A stretch of 64,000 nt of DNA, taken from assembly GCF_022538115.1 (NCBI RefSeq), contig NZ_JAKZAL010000003.1, positions 248,001-312,000 of the forward strand, written 5' to 3'. How positions within the stretch are numbered: position 1 is the first letter of the stretch; the number at the start of each line of letters is the position of its first letter. This DNA is from Cognataquiflexum rubidum (GTDB lineage Bacteria > Bacteroidota > Bacteroidia > Cytophagales > Cyclobacteriaceae). Positions 9,055 to 17,761 of this stretch are shown here, piece by piece. Below the pieces are notes generated by a model that was not told where the DNA came from, ran no database searches, and saw only the letters and a list, made by a program, of their open reading frames with translations. Position numbers and translations under genes: made by a program.

Positions 9055-9251
9055 GATAAAAAAGGTTGGTGTGAATTTATTTTTGGATAGATGTAATTAC
9101 AACCCCAATATAATTCATTGCCTTTTCAAAAGTCTCAATCTGCGAAAACTTCCATCCAAGAATTTTTCATTTCCTTTAGTTATTTCTATGGATTAGGCAA
9201 TCCTCCTGTATTTCCAAAAGCAATCTCCCCTGTTTTTCCTTATATTTAAAA

Positions 9252-9295
9252 ACAACCAATAACCAATAACCCAATAACCCAATAACCCAATAACC
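9252..9295 (+). repeat. Tandem CCCAATAA repeats before ppx start
   Basis: Five to six copies of a 7-8-bp unit (CCAATAA, later CCCAATAA) run directly up to five bases before the ppx ATG. The block replaces the place where a ribosome binding site would sit, and a change in copy number would alter leader length. I see no such array before other genes in the window. Confidence 0.8.
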
Positions 9296-9300
9296 ATCCT

Positions 9301-10833
9301 ATGAACTTAGCAGCAATCGACATTGGTACCAACTCCATCCACATGGTCATCGTCAAAGTGACATCAGGGCAGTCTTATGAAGTTTTGGTTCAGGAAAAGG
9401 AGATGGTCAAACTTGGCGTTGGGGTGTTTGCAAACAAAATTCTGAGTCAGCGGGCCTTTGATGCCGGGATAGAGACCATTTCAAGGTATGTGCAGTTGGC
9501 AGATGAATATGGCGTCGAGCACATCATTACCGCTGCCACATCCGCAACCCGGGAAGCCAAAAACGGTAGAGAGTTTCTGGACCGTCTTATCCAGGATTCA
9601 GGACTCCATCCACAGATGATTTCCGGAAAGGAAGAAGCAAGGTTGATTTTTTTGGCAGTTAGAAAATCCATTGATCTTAAAAAGCAGAATGCCATGGTCA
9701 TTGATATCGGCGGGGGAAGCACCGAAGTGGTCATTGGAAATAAGGATGAAATACTTTTCAAAAACAGCCTTAAACTTGGGGTTTTGAGGCTTTTGGATTG
9801 GGTTGGGAATGAAGGTCCATTGAATAGAACCAAGCAGACCACACTCCGGAAATATATCCGAGAAATTGCCCTCAAAACCATGGAAGAAGCCTCCTTAGCC
9901 GGTTTTTCGAAGGTCATCGGTACTTCCGGGACCATCAGGGCATTGGGGGAAGCGGCTTTGGAAATGACGGATGTCAACATCGTCAACTCTGTCAATGCAG
10001 AAGTAGTGAAGGTCAAAGACCTTGAAAAAATCGTGGCAAAGCTCCTTGAATTGCCGGCAAATCGGAGAACTGAGGTGAAGGGTATTAATGAAAACCGTGT
10101 TGATGCCATCCACCTCGGTGGTATGCTTATCCTTGAACTTCTCCATTTGTCAGGAGCTTCAGAAATAACGCTCTCAGATGCTTCTCTCAGAGATGGGCTG
10201 ATTATCGATTATATCGAACGAAACAGGCCTAAACTGGGTGAGCTTGTTGAAGGCAAAAACATCAAAGAACGATCGAGTTTGCTCATGGCCATGCGATATG
10301 AGACAGATATTGAGGAAAAAAGGCATGTGTCCAAGTTGGCATTGCAGCTTTTTGACCAACTGCATGAAGAGCATCAGATGAATGAGGAAGCTAAGGAATT
10401 GCTCCACAATGCTTGCCTGATCTATGATGTGGGCTTGTTTGTCAATTTTCAGGATTATCAGAAGCATTCGGCCTACCTGATATTGAATGGCCGCCTTCGG
10501 GGATTCAATAATGAGGAAAGGGTCATGCTGGCGCTGATGGCCCGATATCACCGAAAGTCAGGTCCGAAAAAAAAACATAAAGAATTTCATGGCCTTCCAT
10601 CTGAGGATCAAAAACTGGTAAAAGGATTGGTTGGAATTTTACGGATTGCGGTAGGCCTGAACAAAACCAAAAACCAATGGGTGGAAAATACCCAATGCCT
10701 CATGGATGATGAAAATCTGGAAATCAGGATTTTTGGCGCTGCGGCCATGGACCTGGAAATATGGGAAGCCCAACGGTTTTCTGATGTTTTATCAAAATCC
10801 CTTAGTCGAACTGTAATTGTGGTGAAGGGATGA
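9301..10833 (+). CDS. ppx: Exopolyphosphatase, Ppx/GppA family
   Basis: The 510-residue protein has the ASKHA phosphatase core of Ppx/GppA: the first phosphate loop DIGTNSIHMV at residues 6-15 and the second DIGGGSTEVV near 140, with GTSGTIRALGEAA near 203. After about 320 the chain continues into an HD-like helical domain (YDVGLFVNFQDYQKHSAYLI and MALMARYHRKSGP), as in the long exopolyphosphatases. It releases orthophosphate from polyphosphate or from pppGpp and is cytosolic. It is the only plus-strand gene in the first 11 kb. Its leader carries the repeat array at 9252-9295. The next gene converges on it from the minus strand 37 bp away. Confidence 0.92.
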   Translation: MNLAAIDIGTNSIHMVIVKVTSGQSYEVLVQEKEMVKLGVGVFANKILSQRAFDAGIETISRYVQLADEYGVEHIITAATSATREAKNGREFLDRLIQDSGLHPQMISGKEEARLIFLAVRKSIDLKKQNAMVIDIGGGSTEVVIGNKDEILFKNSLKLGVLRLLDWVGNEGPLNRTKQTTLRKYIREIALKTMEEASLAGFSKVIGTSGTIRALGEAALEMTDVNIVNSVNAEVVKVKDLEKIVAKLLELPANRRTEVKGINENRVDAIHLGGMLILELLHLSGASEITLSDASLRDGLIIDYIERNRPKLGELVEGKNIKERSSLLMAMRYETDIEEKRHVSKLALQLFDQLHEEHQMNEEAKELLHNACLIYDVGLFVNFQDYQKHSAYLILNGRLRGFNNEERVMLALMARYHRKSGPKKKHKEFHGLPSEDQKLVKGLVGILRIAVGLNKTKNQWVENTQCLMDDENLEIRIFGAAAMDLEIWEAQRFSDVLSKSLSRTVIVVKG

Positions 10834-10870
10834 AACCTGTCATCCTTCATCGGTCTTTTCTCACATCCCA

Positions 10871-11431
10871 TCAAAGATCCTGTATCGCAATCCTTCTTTT
10901 CTCTTTCAGTTTTTTGAAATGTGAAGGGGAGAGGCCTGTCACCTTTTTAAATTGGTTGGAGAGGTGTGCCGCACTGCTGTAATGCAGCTTGAAGGCAATT
11001 TCCGACAAGTTGAATTCTTCCAAAATAATCATTTCCTTGACGCGCTCGATTTTGAGGGAAATGAGGTACTGTTCGATCGTAGTGGCTTCCACTTCAGAGA
11101 AAAAATTGGACAGATAGGTATAGCTGTGGTTGAGTTTGTCACTCAATAGCGTAGAAAAATTCACATTTGGTTTTTCATCGGAATGGTATACATAATCCAC
11201 CATCACTTTTCTGATTTTCTCAATGATGACCCCCTGTTTTTTTTCAAGGAGCTCCAACCCGACCTTTTTGATTTTCTTGTTGAGTTCACGTTTTTCCTCA
11301 TCGGTGACATCCTTTTTTGTCTCTATTTCTCCCAAACCGACTTTGACCGGAACAATGTCCATTTCATCCAATGCTTCTTTCACAAAGGCCACGCAGCTTT
11401 GGCAAGCCATATTTTTGACATACATTTTCAT
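10871..11431 (-). CDS. AraC-type regulator with N-terminal MxCxxC domain
   Basis: This 186-residue protein joins a short N-terminal domain to a C-terminal AraC DNA-binding domain. The N-terminus has MACQSC (MxCxxC at residues 8-13), the metal-binding signature of heavy-metal-associated ferredoxin-like domains, and about 60 residues compatible with that fold. The two helix-turn-helix motifs lie at about 105-180, ending with SSAAHLSNQFKKVTGLSPSHFKKL, which matches the AraC second motif. It is much shorter than classical AraC proteins (about 290). Binding of copper or another soft metal, or thiol redox sensing, is plausible but inferred. No metal transporter gene lies beside it. Confidence 0.85.
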   Translation of the reverse strand: MKMYVKNMACQSCVAFVKEALDEMDIVPVKVGLGEIETKKDVTDEEKRELNKKIKKVGLELLEKKQGVIIEKIRKVMVDYVYHSDEKPNVNFSTLLSDKLNHSYTYLSNFFSEVEATTIEQYLISLKIERVKEMIILEEFNLSEIAFKLHYSSAAHLSNQFKKVTGLSPSHFKKLKEKRRIAIQDL

Positions 11432-11844
11432 AATCCGGGAAGTTGTAGTTTAATGTAGAAAGTAATTCAAATAGGTACTCTTGTTTAACGGTTTTACTAA
11501 AATTATACCAATTAAGGCCTCCATGCGATGACAGATACTGGAAGGAGATTGATTTCAGAATTTCAATGACAGAAGAAAACATAAAGAAGAAAGGCATCCG
11601 TTGCCCAAAAAATCAAGCTTTAAATTTTCTTTGAGGCCTCAAAAGTCGGGAAATCCGTAGGATTGGGTTTATATAATTTCAGGATAGGATTACATCATTT
11701 ACAGGAACGTCATCAGAAGAATTAATAATAACCGACTTTTCCGTTGGATAGCTATTTTTTACCGCCCATCAATTCCTTTGTTAGGATCTTAAACTTTAAG
11801 GCGAGCCCGTTGTTGTTTAACCAGATTTAAACCAAAATCAAAAA
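11432..11844. other. Intergenic, no gene recognised
   Basis: This 413-bp stretch separates the divergent AraC-type and fasciclin genes and must hold both promoters. It contains a pair of AGGCCTC-type words at about 11516 and 11633 but no convincing reading frame, hairpin or operator. Confidence 0.5.
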
Positions 11845-12393
11845 ATGAAAAATTTAAGATTCTTATCATTGGCAGTTGCTACTGTCGCCACTGCTTTTCT
11901 AGCCAGCTGTGGAAATGCACCAAAAGAAGAAGTTGTAGAAGAAACAGCCGTTGAGGTAGTTGAGGAAGTTCCTGTAGAAGCTCCTAAGACTGTTGTTGAA
12001 ATTGCTGTTGGTTCTCCGGACCACACTACCCTCGTAGCCGCTGTTACAGCTGCAGGCTTGGTAGAGACTTTGAGCGGAACAGGACCATTTACCATCTTCG
12101 CGCCAACCAATGCTGCTTTTGCTGCATTGCCTGCAGGAACGGTAGATAACCTATTGAAGCCTGAAAGCAAAGACCAACTAACATCAGTATTGACCTACCA
12201 CGTGGTAGCAGGTAATGTGATGGCTGCTGACCTTTCTGATGGTCAGGTTGTAAAAACTTTAAACGGTCAGGACTTGAAAGTATCCATCAAAGATGGCAAA
12301 GTAATGATCAACGGTGCGACTGTAACTGCTGCTGACCTTGCAGGCAGTAACGGTGTCATCCACGTAGTGGATACAGTTTTGTTACCAAAGTAA
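11845..12393 (+). CDS. Fasciclin-domain lipoprotein
   Basis: The 182-residue protein starts with a lipoprotein signal (lipobox LASC, Cys22) and an acidic Glu/Val-rich linker up to residue 52. The rest is a single fasciclin (FAS1) domain: [24 protein letters not shown] is the H1 motif and [10 protein letters not shown] plus [12 protein letters not shown] form the H2 end. FAS1 domains mediate adhesion or protein contact at the cell surface. Codon use is rich in highly translated forms, suggesting good expression. A Rho-independent terminator follows at 12417, so this is a single-gene unit. Confidence 0.95.
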   Translation: MKNLRFLSLAVATVATAFLASCGNAPKEEVVEETAVEVVEEVPVEAPKTVVEIAVGSPDHTTLVAAVTAAGLVETLSGTGPFTIFAPTNAAFAALPAGTVDNLLKPESKDQLTSVLTYHVVAGNVMAADLSDGQVVKTLNGQDLKVSIKDGKVMINGATVTAADLAGSNGVIHVVDTVLLPK

Positions 12394-12416
12394 TTCAAAA
12401 CTGAAGAAAAAATGAA

Positions 12417-12442
12417 AACCTGCCATTCGGCAGGTTTTTTTT
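12417..12442 (+). terminator. Intrinsic terminator after fasciclin gene
   Basis: An 8-bp stem (AACCTGCC with GGCAGGTT, four-base loop ATTC) is followed by a run of eight T on the plus strand, 24 bp after the stop codon. Confidence 0.9.
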
Positions 12443-12507
12443 GTTTTATAGGGAATTGGTTTTCTAAAATTAAATGAAAAGAACTTCCCCGGTCAATGAG
12501 CTAAATA

Positions 12508-13230
12508 TCATATTTCGCCAAACTCTTTAGATTTACTTTGGAATTTTTTGTACCACAATATGATCAAAGGGGTGTAAAGACAATAAGTCACGCCGCCTAT
12601 GACAGAGGCCCAAATAAATGAGAACTCTTTTAGGATTAGGGTAAGCGTTATAGATAGAAGAGGGACTGAAAACATTATAAGAAGCCTGATTTTTTGTGAT
12701 TCCGTATAAAATTCTTCAAACTGATTAAAATTCAAATCCCCCTTCATTTTATATGCCCTGTGGTAAAATAGAAACAAAATAAAGTAAAGGGCGAATGCTA
12801 CAAAACCATAGTAAATCATCAAAAGCGGAACTTGATCGCCTTGAATATTTACAGCGATGTCAGTTTTAAAAAAAAAGTTGGTGAGAAATAAAGTCAAAAA
12901 TCTCAACGGGTAAACGTAAAAAATGACCAATGCTATAAAGATGGTGTTCAATATGGTGAGCCTAGTGTCATTGAGGCTATATACTTCAGAAAAGTCCAAA
13001 TGCTCATTCCAAATCAAAATAATGAAAGAAATGCTGATCAAAAAAGCAGGAAGTGTTTTTGTAAATGTCAATAAATCTTCAAAGGAGTTGGGATTGGCCA
13101 GGTTAAAAATGAGCAAGGTGATTGCAATCCCAAAAACGGCGTCAGTCAGATTGTCAAATCTTGAGGCATTTTCTCCACGATAATTGATTCTTGGGTCGTG
13201 TTGTTTGTTTTTTAATATCTCATTTCTCAT
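12508..13230 (-). CDS. TMEM175-like (DUF1211) channel family protein
   Basis: The 240-residue protein has six predicted transmembrane helices and the signature of prokaryotic TMEM175 potassium channels near the first helix: RFDNLTDAVFGIAITLLIFNL, where the family has R..xFSDxVFAIAITLL. ISFIILIWNEHLDFSEV and the following helices also match. Prokaryotic members are leaky K+-selective tetramers in the inner membrane. The canonical Ser of FSD is Thr here and Phe is Leu, a mild deviation. It lies at the end of a minus-strand series of small stress-type genes, 71 bp after the 99-residue protein. Confidence 0.8.
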   Translation of the reverse strand: MRNEILKNKQHDPRINYRGENASRFDNLTDAVFGIAITLLIFNLANPNSFEDLLTFTKTLPAFLISISFIILIWNEHLDFSEVYSLNDTRLTILNTIFIALVIFYVYPLRFLTLFLTNFFFKTDIAVNIQGDQVPLLMIYYGFVAFALYFILFLFYHRAYKMKGDLNFNQFEEFYTESQKIRLLIMFSVPLLSITLTLILKEFSFIWASVIGGVTYCLYTPLIILWYKKFQSKSKEFGEI

Positions 13231-13301
13231 AGGTTTCGGTCATTTAGCATCAACAACAGGTTACTTTTCACCATTATGGTGTTTCTCAGGTCCTCCAAGG
13301 A

Positions 13302-13601
13302 TTACAATTCCTTTGTTTTCAATTTATACTTTTCTGGTTTTGAATTGGTCCTTTCTATGATTTTCCGTGCTTCCAAATCAAGTTTTACGGTTTCACCATA
13401 CCACTGCACCCCTCCTTCAAATTCTTCTTTTACACGCAAATACAATTCTTCCATCAATGCTGTATGTGTCATTTCAGATCCTGATAAGATCGCCAACAGA
13501 TGATTGCGAATAAATGTATACTTGTCCAATGCTATGTTCTTATTGGTCTTGCCGGGTAGCGGATGCAAAGTCTGGATGGATTCTGATTTCTTTTTTCCCA
13601 T
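13302..13601 (-). CDS. Small conserved protein, DUF6958-like
   Basis: This 99-residue cytosolic protein opens with a Lys-rich tail and SIQTLHPLPGKTNKNIALDKY, then a winged-helix-like segment (FIRNHLLAILS, MTHTALMEELYLRV) and GGVQWYGETVKLDLEARKIIER. The arrangement resembles the small family I know as DUF6958, whose function is undefined. The stop of the upstream VOC gene lies six bases before this start, so the two form an operon. It may simply accompany the VOC gene. Confidence 0.65.
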   Translation of the reverse strand: MGKKKSESIQTLHPLPGKTNKNIALDKYTFIRNHLLAILSGSEMTHTALMEELYLRVKEEFEGGVQWYGETVKLDLEARKIIERTNSKPEKYKLKTKEL

Positions 13602-13607
13602 GTCTCC

Positions 13608-14003
13608 TCAATTTCCCATAGGTGTGCAAACTTCAAGTAAAAATCCGTCTAAATCTCTCAGGTAAGCCACCGTTTGTCCCCAAGGTTTTTCTTTTGGTTC
13701 TTCCAAGATGGTTGCTCCGTGAATTCGAGCAAGTTCCACAATCTCAGATACGTTATCAGTCACTAACCCCAATTCCGTTGCAAATGGTTTTTGCGCTAAG
13801 GTACTTTCCATAAATCCGTTTTTGAGGTTGGAATGGGCGAGTTCTTTTGAGGCAAATGCAATGGTGGTTTGTCCTGTTTCCAATTCCCCATAATCATTTT
13901 CGGCAGTGAAAAATTTCCGGTTAAAACCAAAGGCGTTTTCATAGAACCCGATTGATTTTGACACGTCAACGACGTAGAGAATTGTGTAGCCAAATTTTAC
14001 CAT
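13608..14003 (-). CDS. VOC family (glyoxalase-like) protein
   Basis: The 131-residue protein has the VOC fold pattern: TILYVVDVSKSIGFYENAFGFNRKF at the N-terminus, ELETGQTTIAFAS, then a second module with VTDNVSEIVELARIHGATILEEP and the closing PWGQTVAYLRDLDGFLLEVCTPM. This is the general glyoxalase/bleomycin-resistance type; substrate and metal are unknown. It is followed after six bases by the small DUF6958-like gene. A start at 14003 gives the normal family length. Confidence 0.87.
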   Translation of the reverse strand: MVKFGYTILYVVDVSKSIGFYENAFGFNRKFFTAENDYGELETGQTTIAFASKELAHSNLKNGFMESTLAQKPFATELGLVTDNVSEIVELARIHGATILEEPKEKPWGQTVAYLRDLDGFLLEVCTPMGN

Positions 14004-14163
14004 ATTGTTTTCAATTTATGTTTTTCTAATCGATATCCATTTCCTCTCCCCAAGACAAACTGTTGATTATTTATATTAAAAGATGGTCGGCATATTTACT
14101 ATTTAAAGCCTTGGCTTATGCTAAGAAGAAACAAAGTAGAAACCTAAAGGTGTCTGCAAAGGA

Positions 14164-14853
14164 CTAGGTTTTTTTCTTGGGATGCACAATCGCCATGGAT
14201 TCATTATTCAGTTGCATGACCATCAAAATATGCATTAAAAATACTATAGGCACAATAAATGAAGGTAAAAATATGTAAGGAAATTCAGATACGGCTATGT
14301 TAGGCTGGTCAAAAGAAAATTGTTGTATAGGCAAAGGAGCAGCCAAAACCGCGATAACCGCAATGTTGATTAAAAATGACAGCCCTACATAATTCCAAAT
14401 CAGCAACACTTTTTTTGATGCCGAATATTTAAAAAAAAGAAATGCCAAGAGTAATATAAGTGCGGAAATGCCTATGAATATGTCATAATTCCAACCTGCG
14501 AAAGTCATGATTTCAGGTACTTTCTTTTGTAAAAACAAGAAAAATAAAAACACCTCAACGGGAATTCTCAAAGTGTGGATCAGCATGGCATACCTGTAAT
14601 CAATCACAGTGGCTTTAAGTACCTTATAGAAGGAAACTACCAGAATAATATTTCCCAAGAAGACAAGTAAAAACCTTGGTGGAATTGATATTGTGTCTTG
14701 AAAAAAGTCAGATAGTGCCAGAATACTTATGGAAGACAACCAAAAAGCAGAAAACGCCAAAACTCTTTTATTCCTGCCTGTTCCCAAATAGAAAAACAGG
14801 AGAAATAAAAGAGTAAGTACTACGAATAATAGGGCTTGGATAATTTGGTTCAT
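14164..14853 (-). CDS. Seven-helix membrane protein, unknown
   Basis: The 229-residue protein is almost entirely hydrophobic, with about seven transmembrane helices (first two at residues 4-24 and 33-48), and short charged loops. The last helix ends with LMHILMVMQLNNES and a Lys-rich tail. I do not recognise the family. The start codon overlaps the stop of the upstream DUF4287/DUF5655 gene by one base (TAATG), so the two are translationally coupled. Confidence 0.7.
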   Translation of the reverse strand: MNQIIQALLFVVLTLLFLLFFYLGTGRNKRVLAFSAFWLSSISILALSDFFQDTISIPPRFLLVFLGNIILVVSFYKVLKATVIDYRYAMLIHTLRIPVEVFLFFLFLQKKVPEIMTFAGWNYDIFIGISALILLLAFLFFKYSASKKVLLIWNYVGLSFLINIAVIAVLAAPLPIQQFSFDQPNIAVSEFPYIFLPSFIVPIVFLMHILMVMQLNNESMAIVHPKKKT

Positions 14854-15404
14854 TATTCTGCATTATCATAAGCCATTCTGATCCAGTCAATTACCTCTTG
14901 GTCGATTTCATGGAGATCTGAAAGGTTGATTTTATGAGAACACATGGCATCTGGCTTTTCCGCCTCAAGTTTACCTTTTGCCGGAACCCCTTTTAAATTA
15001 AAGCCAATCTCAAACCTTGTTTTTGATGCGGGATTGAGGGTGATAAATTGTTTTTTTCTTCTCAGACTTACATAAGCCTTCTTGGGAGAAATCTCAAAAT
15101 CACCTTCAAAATTCTGAATTTCAGAAATCAATTTGTCGTAGAATGACTTCAAATGTTCTTTCCCTTTGTACTGATTTAGGATCAGTTCGTCGGTATCCTT
15201 TGCCGAATCCGCATCCGAACCAAGTGCTTTGGAAGCAATGGTCGTCGCATATCCATGAGTGATATTGCAGGTTTCTTTTAAAAACTTCACGATTTCTCCG
15301 TGTTTTGAAAAACCTTGAGCAGAGATCAAGCTTTTCCATTCATCAAGTGAATGCCCTGTTTTCTCTTTCAGGTTTTCAAGCATGGTTAATGTTGCCTTGT
15401 CCAT
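14853..15404 (-). CDS. DUF4287 plus DUF5655 protein
   Basis: Residues about 1-65 match DUF4287: LKEKTGHSLDEWKSLI and KHGEIVKFLKETCNITHGYATTIASKAL. Residues about 80-183 match DUF5655, a transport-like alpha/beta domain, with FYDKLISEIQNFEGDFEISPKKAYVSLRRKKQFITL. The combination is common in small cytosolic proteins of unknown role, often near stress-response genes. It sits between the SRPBCC gene (11 bp upstream) and a coupled membrane protein gene downstream, so it belongs to an operon that begins at YciI at 16319. Confidence 0.85.
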   Translation of the reverse strand: MDKATLTMLENLKEKTGHSLDEWKSLISAQGFSKHGEIVKFLKETCNITHGYATTIASKALGSDADSAKDTDELILNQYKGKEHLKSFYDKLISEIQNFEGDFEISPKKAYVSLRRKKQFITLNPASKTRFEIGFNLKGVPAKGKLEAEKPDAMCSHKINLSDLHEIDQEVIDWIRMAYDNAE

Positions 15405-15415
15405 AGTAGTGAGTT

Positions 15416-15955
15416 TTAGTTTTCTACAGCTTTTTTCAACAAATCCAATCCCTGCTGATTGGTTTTTTCCATTTCAGCTTTTGCTCCAAAAAGCCACATA
15501 AAAGCCGCATCAACCAGCCCTGACTCAAGCTTGAAATCTTGCTTTACTTCAATGCCACCGGCCGTCTGGGTAAAGTGGTAATCAAAGGTTGGTTTGGCTA
15601 CAAATGGCTTTTGAATATCACATTTCATTCCGATATACTTGTGATGGTCAATTTTTACAAGCTCCTGAAAACCCAGGTCTTTGCCCTTGTTGCCATCCCA
15701 ATGGTATTGTGCACCTACTGCGCCGTCTGTTCCTTTTACTTCATACTTTTGGCTGGGATCCTGTGCCAAAAACGGTGACCATTTAGGGAAATTTTTTTGG
15801 TATTTTACCATATCAAAAACATCATCCATCGAGCCTTTGATGGTAACTGTTTTTACGATTTGAATTGATTTCAAACCATTGCCTTGGTACAAGACAAATC
15901 CTATGAATGCCACTAGAGCAATTCCAATTATTACGTAAATCATTTTTTTGTTCAT
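15416..15955 (-). CDS. SRPBCC family protein, membrane-anchored
   Basis: The 179-residue protein has an N-terminal transmembrane segment (residues 5-24) followed by a START/SRPBCC-like domain: IVKTVTIKGSMDDVFDMVKYQKNFPKWSPF at the start, then DPSQKYEVKGTDGAVGAQYHWDG, and a final helix FMWLFGAKAEMEKTNQQGLDLLKKAVE. The fold makes a hydrophobic pocket for lipids or polyketides. The ligand is unknown. It is 16 bp downstream of the YciI gene and 11 bp upstream of the DUF4287 gene on the same strand. Confidence 0.85.
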   Translation of the reverse strand: MNKKMIYVIIGIALVAFIGFVLYQGNGLKSIQIVKTVTIKGSMDDVFDMVKYQKNFPKWSPFLAQDPSQKYEVKGTDGAVGAQYHWDGNKGKDLGFQELVKIDHHKYIGMKCDIQKPFVAKPTFDYHFTQTAGGIEVKQDFKLESGLVDAAFMWLFGAKAEMEKTNQQGLDLLKKAVEN

Positions 15956-15971
15956 TTTTAAGGGTGATTAA

Positions 15972-16319
15972 TTAGTTCATGGGGATTACAGTCCTTACTT
16001 CAACAGTGCCGCCCATCATAAGGATAGGGCATCTTTTTGCAAGTTCGGAGGCTACTTCTATCGATTCGGCCCTTAAGACCATGTTGCCACCCATTGTTTG
16101 TCCCTCCGCTACGAGTTGTCCTTCTTCAATAGTCTGATTCGAGTGAATCTTTTTGCCTTCAAAACCCAATTGGTGGGTGCTTACCAATTTTCCCTGCATG
16201 GCAATTGTACCGATAAACTCACCCCAATGCCTGTGCATTTCCAGCAATTGCACCGGGGTGGGCTGTTCGTTGCTAGGCGGATATCTGAATAGCAACATAA
16301 ACTCTTTTAAATTTTCCAT
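15972..16319 (-). CDS. YciI-like protein
   Basis: This 115-residue protein has the dimeric alpha/beta-barrel pattern of YciI/DGPF proteins: MLLFRYPPSNEQPTPVQLLEMHRHWGEFI, then GKLVSTHQLGFEGKKI and EVASELAKRCPILMMGGTVEVRTV. Such proteins are small, cytosolic, and thought to act in small-molecule oxidation or dehalogenation. It is the first gene of a leftward operon (YciI, SRPBCC, DUF4287, membrane protein). A palindrome, CTTGTCATATGGCAAG at 16376-16391, lies 57 bp before the ATG and next to the Crp/Fnr gene, so it is probably controlled by that regulator. Confidence 0.85.
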   Translation of the reverse strand: MENLKEFMLLFRYPPSNEQPTPVQLLEMHRHWGEFIGTIAMQGKLVSTHQLGFEGKKIHSNQTIEEGQLVAEGQTMGGNMVLRAESIEVASELAKRCPILMMGGTVEVRTVIPMN

Positions 16320-16375
16320 ATTTTAAGTTTTTGGTGAATGATGTTGCTAAGATGCAGCAACACAAAAAACCAAAA

Positions 16376-16391
16376 CTTGTCATATGGCAAG
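16376..16391. promoter_or_regulatory. Putative operator for the adjacent Crp/Fnr regulator
   Basis: The 16-base palindrome CTTGTCATATGGCAAG sits between the YciI start and the Crp/Fnr stop (five bases away). Its reverse complement, CTTGCCATATGACAAG, is shared at 14 of 16 positions with the site at 35297-35312, which has the same 57-base distance to the start codon of the VOC gene beside the second Crp/Fnr gene. Confidence 0.6.
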
Positions 16392-16396
16392 AACTG

Positions 16397-16987
16397 CTAT
16401 TCGTTTGCAATTTCTTTTCGGATGCGGCTCAAAGAGGTGTCGGTGATTCCCAAAAAAGTAGCGATGTGCTTGAGTGAGACATTTTGGACAATGTGGGGTT
16501 TCATTTTCAAAAGTCTGAGATACCTATCTTTGGCCTGATCGGCAATAAGGGAAATGCTGTGTTCTTTTAAGGCAAAGTAACTTCCTACAAGCAGTCCTCT
16601 TTGCTGTTCCCTGTAATTCAACACCGTGTTAAATAATTCTTGAAAGGATTCGAAGTTTATTTCCCAACAAATACAGTCAGTAAGGGCCTGAATATTTTCT
16701 CGGGTAGGGGCAAAAAAGAACATAGAAGGATAATCAATCACTACATCACCGGATGCATAGAGATTGAAAGTAATGTCGTTGCCTTCAGTGTCAATAATGT
16801 AAGAGCGGACGAACCCACTTTCAATAAACCAGTATTTTTTTTCGACCTCACCCTCTTTTAACAAATAATCATTTTTTTCAAAAGTCACTTTTTTGTAACG
16901 GGGAATAATCTGCATCATTTCCTCTCGGGTTATGCCACTTGAGGCAAATACTTTATTCAGGAAGTGCTGTTCAATCGCATCTGTCAT
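16397..16987 (-). CDS. Crp/Fnr family transcription regulator
   Basis: From the ATG at 16987 the protein is 196 residues. An N-terminal cyclic-nucleotide-binding-like beta-barrel is visible (YKKVTFEKNDYLLKEGEVEKKYWFIESGFVRSY), then a long helix and a winged-helix end with KMKPHIVQNVSLKHIATFLGITDTSLSRIRKEI. There are no Cys clusters, so it is not an Fe-S Fnr. The family is widespread in Bacteroidota. It is very similar in the DNA-binding helix to the gene at 35316. Both have a palindrome directly behind the stop. Its stop is 77 bp before the YciI start, which it likely controls. Confidence 0.9.
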   Translation of the reverse strand: MTDAIEQHFLNKVFASSGITREEMMQIIPRYKKVTFEKNDYLLKEGEVEKKYWFIESGFVRSYIIDTEGNDITFNLYASGDVVIDYPSMFFFAPTRENIQALTDCICWEINFESFQELFNTVLNYREQQRGLLVGSYFALKEHSISLIADQAKDRYLRLLKMKPHIVQNVSLKHIATFLGITDTSLSRIRKEIANE

Positions 16988-17356
16988 ATTTTTAGTTTTT
17001 TGTTTAGGATTGGGCAAATGGCTTTAACTTAACACGGTTAAAAATAGATTAAATTCTATTTTTAGTGCAATTAATTTTGTTTTAACCATATAAATAGATT
17101 TTATTTCAATTAAAAATAAATTTTATAAAGAGATCATTTTTTTATATTAATACCGATCCCCGACTATTGAAAAAAAATAAATCAAAAATCCGGTTAATGA
17201 ATTTGCAACAAAAAATATGGCAGGGTCATTTCCTTATTAAGGGAAATCCTCCCTATTCGGAATAAACTGAGGTTGGTTTTTGAATTGACACCATAGGGTC
17301 AATTCACCAAAATGTTTGTTTCTAAAACTCTTTACTCCAAATCCTGTTTCTCCAGC
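16988..17356. other. AT-rich intergenic region
   Basis: These 369 bp carry no gene. The central part is strongly AT-rich with imperfect AAATAGATT/AATCTATTT words and probably contains the promoters of the divergent Crp/Fnr and STAS genes. Confidence 0.5.
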
Positions 17357-17761
17357 ATGGACAGCTATGCAATCATCGACGAATCAGATTTTCCCATTAT
17401 CCGGATTCGGTTTACGGGCAATAAAAGTACAGATCAAAACTTCCAAACTTACCTAGACCAAACAAAGGCTTGTTACCGGTTTGCAAAGAGGTTGGTGATC
17501 ATCTTTGATGCTACGGAAGCCAGTATTCCTTCTCTTTCTCACCAAAAAATGCAGGCCAATTGGCTCAAAGAAAATGAGCAACTCATGAAGGACTTTTGTG
17601 CAGGAACAGCCTATGTTATCCCCAACGCAGCGATCAGGGCGATATTGAAGATGATTTTTTCTTTTCAAAAGCAGCCCGTTCCTTACAAAATCTTTGAATC
17701 TGAACCCGAAGCCAATGCTTGGATAAATGGACTTGCCTTGGATAGCAACGCTATTGCTTAA
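17357..17761 (+). CDS. STAS/SEC14-like (SpoIIAA-type) protein
   Basis: The protein is 134 residues from MDSYAIIDESDFP; the frame stays open 15 codons upstream. It has the alternating strand-helix pattern of STAS/SpoIIAA-like domains: YAIIDESDFPIIRIRFTG, KRLVIIFDATEASIPSLSHQKMQANWLKENE, and GTAYVIPNAAIRAILKMIFSFQKQPVPYKIFES. Members bind nucleotides or act in partner-switching, but this one is alone and the function is open. It is the only plus-strand gene between 12.4 and 18.4 kb. Confidence 0.7.
   Translation: MDSYAIIDESDFPIIRIRFTGNKSTDQNFQTYLDQTKACYRFAKRLVIIFDATEASIPSLSHQKMQANWLKENEQLMKDFCAGTAYVIPNAAIRAILKMIFSFQKQPVPYKIFESEPEANAWINGLALDSNAIA

Noticed and set aside
11364-11597. 77-residue minus-strand frame overlapping the AraC start
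   Set aside because: It overlaps the regulator in another frame, has no family pattern and no clear signal.
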